A DNA stretch of 64,000 nt from Ahaetulla prasina (GCF_028640845.1 NC_080539.1:373318733-373382732); one strand, 5' to 3'. Counted from the first letter of the stretch, positions 1 to 10,357 are shown. The notes: generated from the sequence alone by a model not told the origin. Translations and numbers: made by a program.

Positions 1-98
1 GAGAATGAGATACAGATGGATAAATGGATAGCTAAATAGGATAGAGATAAATGAGATAGAGATAGATAGATGGATGGATAGATATCAACAGATTAGAT

Positions 99-159
<61 letters not shown>

Positions 160-163
160 GAGA

Positions 164-194
<31 letters not shown>

Positions 195-350
195 TGAGAG
201 AGATAATGAGATAGAAATAGAGAGATAGAAAGATAGATGAGATAGATGGATGGATGGATGGATGGATGGATGGATGGATGGATGGATAGGACAGAGATAG
301 ATGAGATAGAGATAGATGGATGGATAGATAGATAGATATCAATAGATTAG

Positions 351-404
<54 letters not shown>

Positions 405-571
405 GAGAGAGAGAGAGAGAGAGATGAGAGAGCGATAATGAGATAGAAATAGAGAGATAGAGAGATAGATGAGATAGATGGATGGATGGATGGATGGATG
501 GATGGATAGGACAAAGATAGATGAGATAGAGATAGATGGATGGATAGATAGATAGATAGATATCAATAGAT

Positions 572-620
<49 letters not shown>

Positions 621-1018
621 GAGAGAGAGAGAGATGAGAGAGCGATAATGAGATAGAAATAGAGAGATAGAGAGATAGATGAGATAGATGGATGGATGGA
701 TGGATGGATGGATGGATAGATAAGATAGAGATAGATGAGATAGAGAGATGAGAGATAGAGAGATAGATGAGATAGAGATAGAGATAGATAGATGAGATAG
801 GGATAGATAGATGGATGGATGGATAGATAGCTAGATAGATGGATGAGATAGAGATAGAGATAGATAGATAGATGAGATAGAGATAGATAGATGGATAGAT
901 GATAGTAGATAATAGATACTGATAGTTGATAGAAAATAGATGATAGATATATAGAAGAGAGCGAGAGAGAAAGAGAGCGAGAGAGCAATAGACAGACAGA
1001 CGATACTAGAAGATAGAA
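1..1018. repeat. (GATA)n / (GGAT)n / (GAGA)n compound microsatellite with higher-order structure
   Basis: The stretch is almost purely purine plus T, built of GATA, GGAT, GAGA and GAGATA units. The order of blocks recurs: a short non-repetitive marker (tatcaatagattagatag) appears near 85, 338 and 560, each followed by a GATA run, a GAGA run and a GGAT run, so the array has a higher-order unit of roughly 220-256 bp. It is Bkm-like in unit sequence. The long minus-strand frames here are only translated microsatellite. Confidence 0.95.
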
Positions 1019-1029
1019 ATTGATAAATG

Positions 1030-1165
1030 ATAAGGGATTCTTGGAGTTAAAGTCCACAGATCCCAGCTGTGGAATTCTGGGATCCTGCCTAGGGGATTTT
1101 GGGAGTTTAAAGTCCCCAAATCCCAGCTGGAGAAATCTGGGAGTGGAAGTCCACCCATCTTAAAA
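1030..1165. repeat. Tandem pieces of the 'ttctgggagttgaagtcc' MITE
   Basis: About three ~45-bp units contain degraded forms of the motif gaattctgggagttgaagt, the arm of the palindromic hAT MITE seen whole around 10958-12603. They begin where the GATA array ends. Confidence 0.75.
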
Positions 1166-1455
1166 AGTCGCTTTGGTGGAGAAGCAACCGAAAGAGCGAG
1201 ACAAATTCTATAGAAGAACATTTGCAGCAGCCGTTTCTCCTTCCAGCCGCGAACAAGAGGCGGAGCGTACGGGCGCAGCCGACCTCTTTGCTCGACCCAA
1301 TCTCCAGCTGATTAAAAATCAGTCACAGATGGAATGCTCATAACAAGGGCAGGAGAAACTTCATGAACTCCCAAACTAAGTGATTTCTTTTTTTTTTTGG
1401 AACCAAGAGTCAGGAGGAGCCGGAGAAGAGCAGAGAAGGACCAGGGGAGACACGA
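1166..1455. other. Unassigned sequence
   Basis: No open frame, repeat motif or RNA signal that I recognise. It contains a few CpGs (near 1250-1290) and a short T-run at 1387-1400. Confidence 0.5.
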
Positions 1456-1465
1456 TAGCAGAATA

Positions 1466-1941
1466 ACAATTGTCGGAAGGGACCTTGGAGGTCTTCTAGT
1501 CCAACCCCCTGCTTAGGCAGGAAGCCCTAACACCACTTCAGACAAATGGCTGTCCAATCTCTTCTTAAAAACTTCCAGTGTTGGAGCATTCACAACTTCT
1601 GGTGGCAAGCAGTTCCAGTTGTTAATTCTCACTGTCTGGAAATTTCTCCTTAGTTCTAAGTTGCTTCTCTCCTTGATTAGTTTCCACCCATTGTTCTACC
1701 CTCAGGTGCTTTGGAGAATAGCTTGACTCCCTCTTCTTTGGGGCAGCCCCTGAGATATTGGAACACAGCTATCATGTCTCCCTTAGTCCTTCTTTTCGTC
1801 AAACTAGACTTACCCAGTTCCTGCAACCGTTCTTCATATGTTTTAGCCTCCAGTCCCCGAATCATCTTTGTTGCTCTTCTCTGCACACTTTCTAGAGTCT
1901 CAGCATCTTTTTTACATCGTGGCGAACAAAACTGGACGTCA
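1466..1941 (-). mobile_element. CR1 LINE 3' fragment (RT C-terminus)
   Basis: The minus strand encodes the CR1 C-terminal block in order: [56 protein letters not shown]. This is the end of the CR1 reverse-transcriptase ORF plus its short 3' UTR (ggaccttggaggtcttctag on the plus strand). It is 5'-truncated, as is usual for LINE insertions, and broken just after 1930 by another repeat. Confidence 0.9.
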
Positions 1942-2352
1942 GGGTTCCAAGTAACATCCCCAACGAAAGAAGGTTCCGAGGCTTGAAGTTCCTCAAAGAT
2001 CCATTTCATTAGAGATGTCACATTGGCACATCTGGGAAAACCCGACTCTGAAAGCTTCCAGGTTTTTCCCACCCAAAGGGAAATCCAAGCCCCTTCCCCT
2101 GTACCCACATATCCAATCAAAGCACCATCCCAACTGGAAATGCCTCCCAGTCACACACCTGCAGGTGCAGGGCAGGATGTCCTTGACTCTCTGAGAAAGG
2201 AATGTTATTATGACTACATATCACCCTGGCTCCATACAATCCCCTCCCCCTCCCAGTTTCCCACAGCAGTAAATGCGGCAGGCCTGAAGGCCCAAGGCAA
2301 AAGATGGCTCCCAGGCCTGACACTGGATGCAGTAGCCCAAGTGTGGCCTTAC
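1942..2352 (-). mobile_element. LTR-like repeat, inverted copy of 29040-29372
   Basis: The reverse complement of 1942-2075 matches 29228-29372, including gtgacatctctaat and cttggaaccctgac. A looser match continues to about 2345 against 29040-29228. The other copy has a possible AATAAA. The class is not certain; a solo LTR fits best. Confidence 0.5.
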
Positions 2353-2353
2353 T

Positions 2354-2824
2354 GAATAGAATAGAATAGAATTTTATTGGCCAAGTGTGATTGGACACAC
2401 AAGGAATTTGTCTTGGTGCATATGCTCTCAGTGTACATAAAAGAAAAGATACCTTCATCAAGGTACAACATTTACAACACAATTGATGGTCAATATATCA
2501 ATATAAATCATAAGGATTGCCAGCAACAAGTTACAGTCATACAGTCATACGTGGAAAGAGATTGGTGATGGGAACGATGAGAAGATTAATAGTAGTGCAG
2601 ATTCAGTAAATAGTTTGACAGTGTTGAGGGAATTATTTGTTTAGCAGAGTGATGGCCTTCGGGAAAAAACTGTTCTTGTGTCTAGTTGTTCTGGTGTGCA
2701 GTGCTCTATAGCGTCGTTTTGAGGGTAGGAGTTGAAACAGTTTATGTCCAGGATGTGAGGGATCTGTAAATATTTTCACGGCCCTCTTCTTGATTCGTGC
2801 AGTATACAGGTCCTCAAAGAAGCA
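2354..2824 (-). mobile_element. CR1-L3 (Snake1-type) LINE 3' end with AATAG tail
   Basis: Reading on the minus strand the element ends in ccaataaaattctattctat, a pentanucleotide AATAG/CTATT tail. The body contains the conserved stretches tgtgattggacacacaagg and ctctcagtgtacataaaag. Further copies lie at 3174, 16141, 19770, 34686 and 37249. The link between this LINE end and AATAG microsatellites is published for snakes; the assignment of this copy is from memory of that family. Confidence 0.75.
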
Positions 2825-3140
2825 TTATAAAGCAGTATTCAAATATCTGCCCCAAAGAAGGGGGTGTCAACCTATTTTCCAAAGCTCCTGAAGGCCGGAC
2901 AGGAAGCAATAGATGGAAATGAATCAAGGAGAGAAGCAACCTGGAATTAAGGAGAAACTATCTAACAATGAGGACAATTAACCAGTGGAACAGCTTGCCA
3001 CCAGAAGTTGTGGGTACTCCATCACTGGAAGATTTGAAGAAGAGATTGGATAGCCATTAATTTTGTCTGGAATGAGATGCTTGAGCAGGGGTTGGATTAG
3101 AAGACCTCCAAGGTCCTTTCCAAGGAATTATTGGAATAAT
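2825..3140 (+). mobile_element. CR1 LINE 3' fragment
   Basis: Plus-strand CR1 terminal ORF and UTR, beginning at the FQYL region and continuing through the gggtgtcaacctattttccaa block to the short UTR near 3110. There is a small local duplication of ttccaaggaattattggaat at its end. Confidence 0.85.
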
Positions 3141-3173
3141 TTCCAAGGAGTTATTGGAATTATTTTGTTATTC

Positions 3174-3700
3174 TATTAGAATAGAATAGAATTTTATTGG
3201 CCAAGTGTGATTGGACACACAAGGAATTTGTCTTGGTGCATATGCTCTCAGTGTACATAAAAGAAAAGATACCTTCATCAAGGTACAACATTTACAACAC
3301 AATTGATGGTCAATATATCAATATAAATCATAAGGATTGCCAGCAACAAGTTATAGTCATACAGTCATAAGTGGAAAGAGATTGGTGATGGGAACGATGA
3401 GAAGATTAATAGTAGTGCAGATTCAGTAAATAGTCTGACAGTGTGGATGGAATTATTTGTTTAGCAGAGTGATGGCCTTCGGGGAAAAACTGTTCTTGTG
3501 TCTAGTTGTTCTGTTGTGCAGTGCTCTATAGCGTCGTTTTGAGGGTAGGAGTTGAAACAGTTTATGTCCAGGATGCGAGGGATCTGCAAATATTTTCACG
3601 GCCCTCTTCTTGATTCGTGCAGTATACAGGTCCTCAATGGAAGGCAGGTTGGTAGCAATTATTTTTTCTGCAGTTCTAATTATCCTCTGAAGTCTGTTAA
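3174..3700 (-). mobile_element. Second CR1-L3 (Snake1-type) copy
   Basis: Nearly identical to 2354-2824, displaced by about 828 bp, and longer at its 5' end (to ctgaagtctgttaaatt). With the CR1 piece between them the pair looks either like two insertions or like a local duplication. Confidence 0.75.
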
Positions 3701-3740
3701 ATTAATTTAATTAATTAATTAATTAATTAATTAATTAAAG
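3698..3740. repeat. (TTAA)n microsatellite
   Basis: About ten consecutive TTAA units directly abut the 5' end of the preceding LINE copy. Confidence 0.95.
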
Positions 3741-3774
3741 CACTATGGAGTGGTATATACCTAAGTGCTATTGC

Positions 3775-4480
3775 TATTATGAGTGCAGACAAGAGAAACC
3801 AAGATGATTAGGGGAGGCTAAAACATACAAAGAACTGTTGCAGGATTTGGGCCTGGCTAGTCTAGTGAAGAGGAGGACCAGGGGAGACAGGATAGCATCT
3901 TCCAATTTTTGAGCGGCTGCCACAGAGAGGAGGAAGGGGGTCAAGCTATTCTCCAAAGCATCTGAAGGCCAGACAAGGAATAATGGATGGAAACTGATCA
4001 AGGAGAGATTCAACCTAGAAATAAAGATAATTTTTCTGACCACGAGAACTATCAACCCAATGGAACAGAAGTTGCCTTAAGAAGTTGTGGGAGCTTCATC
4101 ACTGGAAGCATTTGAGAAGAGACCAGACTGCCATCTGTCAGGAACGGTATAGGGTCTCCTGCTTGGAGTGGGGGGGGGTGGAGGGGGTTGGACTAGATGA
4201 CCTACAAGGTCCCTTCCAACTTTGTTAATCTGACTACAAGAAGCCATGGATGGACGTTAATCAAAGAGAGAAGCAAGCTGGAATTAAGGAGAAACGGTGA
4301 GGACAATGAACCAGTGGAACGGCTTGCCACCAGAAGTTGTGGGTGCTCCATCACGGGAGGCTTTCAAGAAGAGACTGGATAGCCATCTATCGGAAATGGT
4401 GTAGGGTCTCCTGCTTGAGCAGCGGGTTGGATTAGATGACCTCCAAGGTCCCTTCCAACTCTATTAATCTGTTGTAAGGA
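3775..4480 (+). mobile_element. Two abutting CR1 LINE 3' fragments
   Basis: The first (3775-4225) runs from the gagtgcagacaagagaaacc block to the terminal UTR (gactagatgacctacaagg). The second (about 4226-4480) restarts in the RSNGWKLIKERS-like region and runs to its own UTR. Both carry stops and indels. Confidence 0.85.
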
Positions 4481-4594
4481 ACAGGAGGTGATCCAGTTTG
4501 TTGTGGGGTGGGGGGGAAGCAGGGAGACACATTTCTGTTCCTTTTTCAAGGGCCTCTCCTTGGAGACTGTGACCGTGACTGTTGGGAGGCTGCT

Positions 4595-5100
4595 ATGGCC
4601 ATAAGTGCGAGGACTGGTTGTAACTTGTATGTCATGCTCAACTTAAAACGGTTCACTTAGTGACCGCTCAAAGTGACAAGGGCCCTGAAAAAAGTGACTT
4701 ACGGCCATTTTGCACATTTACCACCGTTGCCGCATTCCCATGCGGTCACGTGATCAAAATTCAAACACTTGGCCATTGACTCACATTTATGACGGTTGCA
4801 GTGTCCCGGCCTCACGTGATTCCCCTTTTACGACCTTCTGGACAAGCCAAGTCAATAGGAAACCCAGATTCGCTTAACACAACTGTGTGACTGATTTAAA
4901 AAAAACAAAAAACCCCGCAGTGATTCGCTTAACAACGGTGCCAAGAAAGGTCGTAAAATAAAACAAAATTCACTTAAGCAGCGTCTCACATCGCGACGAT
5001 GATTTGGGACTCAAATTGCGCTCCTCATTGGTACTTTGTCAGCGTTGTTGTGACTTCAAACGGTCACTAAACAAACGGCCGTAAGTCAAGGTCTATTTGT
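4595..5100. mobile_element. TIR repeat of the 'gtcctcgacttacgacc' family
   Basis: Begins with cataagtgcgaggactggtt and ends with gtaagtcaaggtctattt, with internal cacgtgat and cgcttaaca motifs typical of the family. The family has inverted termini (gtagtcctcgacttac / gtaagtcgaggactac), so a non-autonomous DNA transposon is the natural reading. The superfamily is unknown to me. Confidence 0.7.
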
Positions 5101-5101
5101 G

Positions 5102-6395
5102 CTGGTAGTCCTCAGCTTATGACCATTTGTTTAGATGCTTAAACCATTTGTTTAATCCCTCCAAGACGGAGTGGCTGTGGATGCCGGCATCCCGGTACAG
5201 TCAGCTGCAGCCTCGGCTGACTGTTGGGGGCGAGTCATTGGCCCCAATGGAGAGGGTACGCAACTTGGGCGTTCTCCTGGATGGACGGCTGTCTTTCGAA
5301 GATCATTTGACGGCCGTCTCCAGGAGAGCTTTTTACCAGGTTCACCTGGTCCGCCAGTTGCGCCCCTTTCTAGACCGGGATGCCCTATGCACGGTCACTC
5401 ATGCTCTCGTGACATCTCGCCTGGACTACTGCAATGCTCTCTGCATGGGGCTCCCCTTGAGGAGCACCCGGAGACTCCAGGTAGTTCAGAATGCAGCTGC
5501 ACGGGTGATAGAGGGAGCCCCTCGTGGCTCCCATGTAACACCTCTCCTGCGCAGACTGCACTGGCTACCTGTGGTTTTCCGGGTGCGCTTCAAGGTTTTG
5601 GTAATGATCTTCAAAGCGCTCCATGGCATAGGGCCGGGTTACTTACGGGACCGTCTGCTGCCACTGAATGCCTCCCACCGACCCGTGTGCTCTCACAGGG
5701 AGGGACTCCTCAGGGTGCCGTCGGCCAGGCAGTGCCGACTGGCAATGCCCAGGGGAAGGGCCTTTTCTGTGGGGGCTCCCACCCTCTGGAACGAGCTTCC
5801 CCCAGGACTTCGTCAACTTCCTGACCTTCAGACCTTCCGCCGCGAGCTTAAGACACATCTATTTATTAGCGCAGGACTGGACTAGATTTTTAAATTTTAA
5901 TTGTTTAAATTTTAGATTTGGTTTTAACTTGGGGTTTTATTATTTATGTCTATTTTAAATTTTCAGCCTATTTAATAAGTTTTTTAGACTTATGTTTTAC
6001 TTTGTATATTTATGTTGTTTTTAGATGGCTGTACACCGCCCTGAGTCCCTAGGGAGATAGGGCGGTATAAAAATATGAATAAATAAATAAATAAATAAAT
6101 AAATGCTAAACTCATCGTCACGCGAACAAAATTCAGGCCCTCGGCAAGCTGACACTGCGTTTAAGACGATTCAAACGCCTCGCGGTCATGTGATCACCCC
6201 GCGTGACTTTCCCAGCCCTCTTCCAACAAGCAACAGAGTGGCCGGATTCGTTTAACGACGTCATGGCTCGCTTAAACTGCTGTGATTCGCTGAACAACCA
6301 ACCGTAGCCGAAAAGGAGGGTAAATTCAGTCGCAGCTCTCTTAACAACTCTTTTTCTAGTTCCCAATGGTAGTCGTAAGTCGAGGACTACATGTA
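5102..6395. mobile_element. Second TIR repeat, split by an L2-like LINE
   Basis: The left end ggtagtcctcagcttatgac begins at 5107. The element is interrupted near 5150 and resumes at about 6107, ending with gtcgtaagtcgaggactac at 6376-6394. The flanks of the LINE (gatgcttaaacc / aatgctaaactc) look like a slightly diverged target-site duplication. Confidence 0.65.
5152..6106 (+). mobile_element. L2-like LINE, 5'-truncated, RT C-terminal part plus 3' end
   Basis: The frame 5127-5885 encodes the post-catalytic half of an L2-clade reverse transcriptase: PSKTEWLWMPA, RVRNLGVLLDGRLSFEDHL, LDYCNALCMGLPL, LQVVQNAAARVIEGAPRG, LHWLPVVFRVRFKVL, LWNELPPGLRQLPDLQTFRR. The catalytic YADD block lies upstream of the truncation. 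The 3' UTR contains gtacaccgccctgagtccct and ends in (AAAT)n. This frame is open, so the copy is fairly young. Confidence 0.9.
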
Positions 6396-6423
6396 GTGAA
6401 TTCCTGCCCCCCCCCCCCCCCGG

Positions 6424-6475
6424 GGACAAGGGTGGGTCAGACTAGAAGACCTCCAAGATCCCTCCCCCACTTCTT
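6424..6475 (+). mobile_element. CR1 3' UTR remnant
   Basis: Short match to the CR1 end (gactagaagacctccaagatccctcc), preceded by a C-run at 6409-6422. Confidence 0.55.
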
Positions 6476-6904
6476 CCTCCGCTTGAGCAAGTCGATAACC
6501 TGATGGAAGGGATGAAAACACAGAGCCTTGCTCCTTTTTCTTATTAATATGCTTATTAATATTAATAGTTGCCCTTGCTCTGCTCGGGGGAGAGAACGGG
6601 GATGTGTTTTGAAGCAACAAAAGCCATTTCCACAACCGTGGAAAAATCTAGAAAAGAAAAAAAAAAGAAACTCCCATGAACCCAGGAGAAAAATAATACC
6701 TTTAAAGTCTTGCCTATTTTCTGCTTCCAAATTCTTCCATGCATCCTAACGATCTTGAAGAAGAAGGCAATCTCTAAAGTTTAGCGTCTAAACCCTTTCG
6801 ATTGCTATTTTTATATAAATGTCTCGTCGTTTCAAAAAATAAAATAAAAAATCCAATGTTTTTGCCCCGTTGGGCACCTGGTTCACCACTCTCCAAATTT
6901 TAAA
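6476..6904. other. Unassigned AT-rich sequence
   Basis: Contains an A-run (6655-6668) and an interrupted AT-rich stretch near 6830. The overlapping short frames on both strands have no recognisable protein motif. Confidence 0.5.
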
Positions 6905-7130
6905 CCTCCTAGAGGTGCTTTTTCAAGGAGGCAACTGGATTTCCTTGGTTTTTTTTCTTTCTTTTTTTTGAAGACGTTTCGCTTCTCATCCGAGAAGCTT
7001 CTTCAGCTCTGACAGGATGGTGGGGGAACGGAAGGATTTCTTTATATTCTATTTTATATTTATATTTTTCCCAGCGGTTAACAACTGCCATCGTGTTATT
7101 TTTCTTAAATGAAACTGTCAGAGGTTGGAT
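6905..7130 (-). mobile_element. Penelope-like element end with hammerhead-like core
   Basis: Same repeat as 8430-8610 in reverse. On the minus strand the positions 7006 to 6973 read CTGAAGA, a 6-bp stem (GCTTCT/AGAAGC, loop CGGATG), then GAAACGTC. That is the conserved hammerhead layout with stem II perfectly paired. The upstream pLTR-like part is shared with 8560-8600 (ttgaaaaagcacct). Confidence 0.65.
6973..7006 (-). ncRNA. Hammerhead ribozyme-like core
   Basis: Minus strand: CTGAAGA, perfect 6-bp stem II, GAAACGTC. This is the cleanest core of the 'GCTTCT' family in the window. Confidence 0.6.
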
Positions 7131-7166
7131 ATTCTGTTCTATAACCAGTTCCTGGCACAGCAAAGC

Positions 7167-7708
7167 CCAATAAATAGAATAGAATAGAATAGAATAGAAT
7201 AGAATAGAATGGAATGGAATGGAATGGAATGGAATGGAATGGAATGGAATGGAATGGAATGGAATGGAATGGAATGGATAGGATGGAATGGGATGGGATG
7301 GGAATGGAATGGAATAAAATAGAAAAAATAGAATGGAATGGAATGGAATGGAATGGAATGGAATAGAATAGAATAGAATAGAATAGAATAGAATAGAATA
7401 GAATAGAATAGAATAGAATAGAATAGAATAGAATAGAATAGAATGGAATGGAATGGAATGGAATGGAATGGAATGGAATGGAATGAATAGGATGGAATGG
7501 GATGGGATGGGAATGGAATGGAATGGAATAAAATAGAAAAAATAGAATGGAATGGAATGGAATGGAATGGAATGGAATAGAATAGAATAGAATAGAATAG
7601 AATAGAATAGAATAGAATAGAATAGAATAGAATAGAATAGAATAGAATAGAATAGAATAAGGAAGGAATGGAATGGAATGGAATGGAATGGAATGGAATG
7701 GAATGGAA
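7167..7708. repeat. (AATAG)n to (AATGG)n pentanucleotide satellite
   Basis: Blocks of AATAG alternate with blocks of AATGG, a single A-to-G change per unit. A marker segment (ggatggaatgggatggga, then aataaaatagaaaaaatag) occurs near 7278 and again near 7492, giving a higher-order repeat of roughly 215 bp. No coding potential. Confidence 0.95.
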
Positions 7709-8187
7709 TAACAGAGTTGGAAGGGACATTGGAGGTCTTCTAGTCCAACCCCCTGCTTAGGCAGGAAACCCTACACCACTTCAGACAAATAATTATCCAA
7801 TCTCTTCTTAAAAACTTCCAGTGTTGGAGCATTCACAACTTCTGGAGGCAAGTTGTTCCACTGATTAATTTTTCTCACTGTCAGGAAATTTCTCCCTAGT
7901 TCTAAATTGCATCTCTCCTTGATTGGTTTCCACCCATTGCTTCTTGTTCTACCTTCAGGTGCTTTGGAGAATAGTTTGACTCCCTCTTCTTTGTGGCAGC
8001 CCCTGAGATATTGGAACACAGCTATCCTGTCTCCCCTAGTCCTTCTTTTCATCAAACTAGGCATACCCAGTTCCTGCAATCGTTCTTCAAATGTTTTAGT
8101 CTCCAGTCCCCTAATCATCTTGGTTGCTCTTCTCTGCACTCTTTCTAGAGTCTCCACATCTTTTTTACATCGTGGCGAGCAAAATTA
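7709..8187 (-). mobile_element. CR1 LINE 3' fragment with open RT C-terminus
   Basis: The minus-strand frame 8157-7771 is uninterrupted across the CR1 C-terminal 128 residues: [74 protein letters not shown]. It is truncated at the 5' side at the MLEHRG-type 'SPRCKKDV' block, where the Penelope-like fragment begins. Confidence 0.92.
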
Positions 8188-8610
8188 ATGGGGAAATCCA
8201 GGGTTTTGGATAGAAAGGACCGCTGGTTTGAAAGAGGGGTCAAAGAGGCCATCTATGTCAAAACTGAAAAGCCCCCCACTCAACAAAGAGGGGTGGATAT
8301 GACACCCCCATCTCCTATTTACAACACAGTCCTTTCAGCAATTCCAAGAAGGCTCCACACCTATTTGCGTCACTCAGGTGACCCTGAGGACAAAGACAAA
8401 CCTCCAAGTGGCCTCGACAGCTCTCTCAAAGGACGCAAATGACCAGCTTTGTGCGCAAGGAGTGTAAATCCTTCCGTTTCCGCCCCTCCCCATCCAGTCA
8501 GAGCTGAAGAAGCTTCTTGGATGAGATGCGAAACGTCTTCAAAAGAAAAAAAAAAACCCAGAAAGTCCAGTTTGGCTCTTGAAAAAAGCACCTTCGGGAC
8601 AACGGTCACC
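8188..8610 (+). mobile_element. Penelope-like element 3' end: GIY-YIG C-terminal remnant plus terminal repeat
   Basis: Frame 8188-8442 reads DRWFERGVKEAIYVKTEKP followed by a TPPSPIYNTVLSAIPRRLH-like segment. I recognise this as the extreme C-terminal part of Penelope-like retroelement proteins, downstream of the GIY-YIG endonuclease. It is followed, as expected in these elements, by a terminal repeat with a hammerhead-like core (8504-8537). Confidence 0.65.
8504..8537 (+). ncRNA. Hammerhead ribozyme-like core
   Basis: CTGAAGA at 8504-8510, stem II GCTTCT/AGATGC with one mismatch around a TGGATG loop, then GAAACGTC ending at 8537. The ACGT between GAAA and the expected cleavage C would make a two-base-pair palindromic stem III, which is known from dimeric hammerheads of Penelope-like elements. 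Activity is not shown. Confidence 0.55.
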
Positions 8611-8639
8611 TGGATGACCGAGAATCTCTACCGACTTCA

Positions 8640-8712
8640 AGGTTTCTCAACCTTGGCCAGTTTAAGATGTGGGGACTTCAACTCCCAGAATTCCCCGGTC
8701 CCCGATATCTTA
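8640..8712. repeat. MITE arm ('caactcccagaattcc')
   Basis: Contains ctcaaccttggccagtttaa and gacttcaactcccagaattc, one arm of the palindromic hAT MITE. Confidence 0.75.
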
Positions 8713-8744
8713 AAATGGCCGAGAAGCACTGCTCCAAAACCAGT

Positions 8745-9400
8745 TTTTTTATTTTTTTATTTTTTTATTTTATTTGTTCAAATTTATATACCGCCCTATC
8801 TCCCTAGGGACTCAGGGCGGTTCACAGGCAATTAAAAAACAGACATATAAATACAAATTTAAAATCAGACATAAAAAACGTATTCAATAGCCAGATTGAT
8901 AAAAACAATATAAATACTAAAAAACCCCATAAAACCAATAAATTTAAAAACTAACCCAGCCCCGCGCAAATAAATAGGTGTGTTTTGAGCTCACGACGAA
9001 AGGTTCGGAGGTCCGGAAGTTGACAGAGTCCTGGGGGGAGTTCGTTCCAGAGGGTGGGAGCCCCCACAGAGAAGGCCCTTCCCCTGGGTGTCGCCAGACG
9101 GCACTGCCTAGCTGACGGCACCCTGAGGAGTCCCTCTCTGTGAGAGCGGACGGGTCGGTGAGAGGTACTCGGTAACAGCAGGCGGTCCTGTAAGTAACCC
9201 GGCCCTATGCCATGGAGCGCTTTAAAGATTGTCACCAAAACCTTGAAGTGCACCCGGAAGGCCACAGGTAGCCAGTGCAGTCTGCGCAGGATAGGTGTCA
9301 CACGGGAGCCACGAGGGGCTCCCTCTATCACCCGCGCAGCCGCATTCTGGACTAACTGAAGCCTCCGGATGCCCCTCAAGGGGAGCCCCATGTAGAGAGC
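8745..9400 (-). mobile_element. L2-like LINE 3' fragment
   Basis: On the plus strand it starts with the T-rich tail and accgccctatctccctaggg, the reversed L2 3' UTR. The minus-strand frame contains LQLVQNAAARVIEGAPRG, LHWLPVAFRVHFKVL, ALHGIGPGYLQDRL and LWNELPPGLCQLPDLRTF. 5'-truncated at the ALYMGLPL block near 9400. Confidence 0.9.
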
Positions 9401-9407
9401 ATTTTTT

Positions 9408-9463
9408 TCTTTTGCTTTGGGGAATTCTGCAACGAACGGGTTGCAGAATTCCCCAAAAGAAAA
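9408..9463. repeat. Short perfect hairpin
   Basis: The arm tttggggaattctgcaac and its reverse complement gttgcagaattccccaaa flank the loop gaacggg, with further imperfect pairing outward. It sits exactly at the 5' truncation point of the L2 copy. Confidence 0.7.
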
Positions 9464-10045
9464 GAAAAATCTGTTGTTGTTTTTTTTTAGGAAGGAAAGG
9501 CTCAATAACCACCAGAAACCAAATAAGGTGATTAATTGAACATAATAAATAACGACCCAGCCAGTTCTTCAGGCTGACCTGATATTCTAAAAAAAAAAAA
9601 CACGTAAAAGGACAGCCAGATAAGTTTTTTCGGAGGGTGAAAACAACAACCATTTTTTTTTTTTTTTGCAAATCTATTTCTTTCTTGTGTAACACGAGGT
9701 AACTGCCTGGAGACCCTTCTAAACACCCTAATTGGGGATTTTTCCTCCATCTGTTACCCTCCTGAAGCCAGTGGCGTCGTAAGAGGAATATGTTCCAGGA
9801 CTGCTGAAGAAAAAAAATTTACTATTTTTTCCCAAATAAAAAGGAACCACAGTCCGAGATGTCATTTCAATATTCAATTTTGGGCCATGCCGTTAAACCC
9901 AACGAATCTATCAGCCGTGCGTGGATGACCTGAAAGGACATTTAACTATGCGATGAAGCGATGACATCAACAATATGAGACATGTAAATTAATAAATGGA
10001 AATTAAATGAGGGAAACAATAATGAAGAAACAGAAATCCAGATAT
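9464..10045. other. Unassigned AT-rich sequence
   Basis: No repeat family or protein motif recognised. Contains several A- or T-runs (9478-9488, 9590-9600, 9652-9667). Confidence 0.5.
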
Positions 10046-10049
10046 CGCC

Positions 10050-10306
10050 AGAGTAAATGGATAAGGGGGATGAGGGGAGAGGGGAAGGAGAGAAGATTAT
10101 AAATCTTGTAAAGAAAGCATATAATATCAGAAGATTGGAGTTGCTCGGTTACCAAACAAGGGAAATATACAACAAAGAAGAAAGAAAGAAGAGAGGAATA
10201 GAGGATGAGAAAGAGGAGGTGAAGGAGAGAGACAGAGAGAAGAGAGAGAGAAGAGGGAGAAAGAGAAAAGAGAGAGAAAGAGAAGAGAGAGAGAAGAGAG
10301 AGAGAA

Positions 10307-10357
<51 letters not shown>

